Source of the DNA: Gammaproteobacteria bacterium
GTDB taxonomy: Bacteria; Pseudomonadota; Gammaproteobacteria; Chromatiales; Chromatiaceae
Direction of reading: 5' to 3'
DNA: 52,696 nt
Assembly: GCA_011389885.1 (NCBI GenBank)
Contig: JAABTK010000004.1
Location: forward strand, 1-52,696
Below are positions 52,049 through 52,696 of the stretch, in pieces. Within the stretch, counting starts at the first letter, position 1, and every line of letters begins with the position of its first letter. The notes beneath the pieces are model-generated. The model made no database searches and was not told the DNA's origin. It was given only the letters and a program-made list of their open reading frames with translations. Both the position numbers and the translations under genes were made by a program.

Positions 52049-52696
52049 GCCGAAGCTCCAATAGCGCAAACTCGCCCAGCCGAGCCTTCGTTCGAGTACG
52101 ATCAACGGGTGTCCTGGTAGCGGCCTGCCGGGGTGCTTTCGTTCAGGGCTCGGGGCGAGAATCTTCGCCAGAATCCGCAGCTATCTCTCCACCTGTCAGA
52201 AAAATGGGATCTCCGCCGCGGAGGCACTGCGACTATTGCAGGAGGGGCGATGGCCCGAATTTATGGAAATGACATCTGAATAGTTACCATTAGCGTTTAT
52301 TCGCGTTCATTAGCGGTTTAGCTCCGAATTCAGGCTAAACCCAAAATCGAGAAGCCATTGAACCGCGAATGGACGCGAATATTGATTCGGCTAGATACGC
52401 CGTAACGCAGCATCCCCGGCTTAAGCGCTGGAGCCTTTAATGAAATAACGTAAAGGACGCGAAGGAGGCGCAGAGGACGGCAAAGCGAAATAAGATACCA
52501 AGAACCCGCGAAGCAGAAATTCGTGTCTATTCGTGTCCATTCGTGGTTCTTCTCCTTAGTCCGCCTAGAATGCCTGTGATGGGCGCGGCGCTGATAGATC
52601 GCGACCAAAGCCAAAGACCGGGGGAGCGCCTTTACTTATCCTGTCATAGGCAAGTCAAGCACTATATTCAACGTAGCCCCGCGGTGCGTTAGTCCG
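52049..52696. other. Non-coding, repeat-rich right end
   Basis: About 650 bp without a convincing gene. It contains block-B-like TTGAACCGCGAATGGACGCG (52359-52378), TTCGTGTCTATTCGTGTCCA (52518-52537), a GCCGTAACGCAGCATCCCCG copy shared with position 181, repeat C (52567-52640) and a GGTGCGTTAG arm cut by the window end. Short open frames here are shadows of these repeats. Confidence 0.7.
52567..52640. repeat. Repeat C, copy 2
   Basis: Matches 32631-32702 in the same orientation, from GATGGGCGCGGCGCTGATAG to GGGGGAGCGCCTTTACTTA. Confidence 0.8.

Overview
The window looks like chromosome of a high-GC, respiring, CO2-fixing gammaproteobacterium, probably from the Chromatiales/Ectothiorhodospiraceae-like sulfur-oxidiser neighbourhood. 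This assignment is an inference. It rests on a bacterial-type phosphoribulokinase, the ubiquinone genes coq7, ubiH and ubiI, two gene orders typical of Gammaproteobacteria (murA-hisG-hisD-hisC, and ygfB-pepP-ubiH-ubiI divergent from zapA-ssrS-fau), and Pseudomonas-type REP palindromes. No rRNA, tRNA, prophage, integrase, transposase or CRISPR array was seen.

Layout. 1-3150: a heptamer tandem array, then gmhB (LPS heptose), plsC (phospholipid) and two adjacent Slp-family lipoprotein genes joined by a 50-bp tandem duplication. 3151-10528: glgP; a bacteriohemerythrin-WbuC cupin pair; hupE; a pterin dehydratase; coq7; a Sel1-SPOR protein; and a CBS-domain protein. 10775-15686: a BacNav-like voltage-gated channel, prk overlapping a VWA protein gene, and a translationally coupled pair of unknown genes. 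15687-17168: repeat elements that sandwich a small Cys-containing unknown gene. 17169-22112: murA-hisG-hisD-hisC on the minus strand, with repeats inserted between the his genes. 22410-29797: an MscS-like channel, a polyamine-binding-protein gene broken by two in-frame amber codons, and an RND efflux pair. 30013-32517: a four-gene small-GTPase/Roadblock module related to Streptomyces conservons. 32951-36817: a minus-strand operon of a GGDEF-EAL-CZB c-di-GMP enzyme, an NrdG-like radical SAM protein and a zinc-ribbon/FHA protein. 37113-42257: an Old Yellow Enzyme, two unknown genes, a Yellow/MRJP-like secreted protein and a secreted protein with PPC-like repeats. 42872-48873: ubiI, ubiH, pepP and ygfB, divergent from a coiled-coil gene, zapA, 6S RNA and fau. 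49575-52048: a CDF zinc exporter and an AGCS amino-acid:Na+ symporter.

Most long intergenic gaps hold members of a dispersed, mosaic, non-coding repeat family. Several members are bounded by inverted copies of a roughly 25-30 bp terminal motif, often starting at CTAG and containing GCGCCT and CGGAAACAAC-like blocks. Their interiors are assembled from a few shared modules: block A (core CCAGGCGGCTAGGCGGCG), block B (core CATTGAACCGCGAATGGA plus TTTGCGTCTTGGC) and REP palindromes. They sit at or just past gene ends, and in two cases (fau, ubiI) the repeat appears to supply the stop codon.

The best candidates for something little described are the conservon-like GTPase module with its novel adaptor, the CTAG-bounded repeat family, the radical SAM/FHA/c-di-GMP operon, the channel with a TFEDW selectivity filter, and the double-amber polyamine-binding-protein gene. 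All coordinates and motifs were read by eye. No database search was run, so family names rest on recognised motifs.
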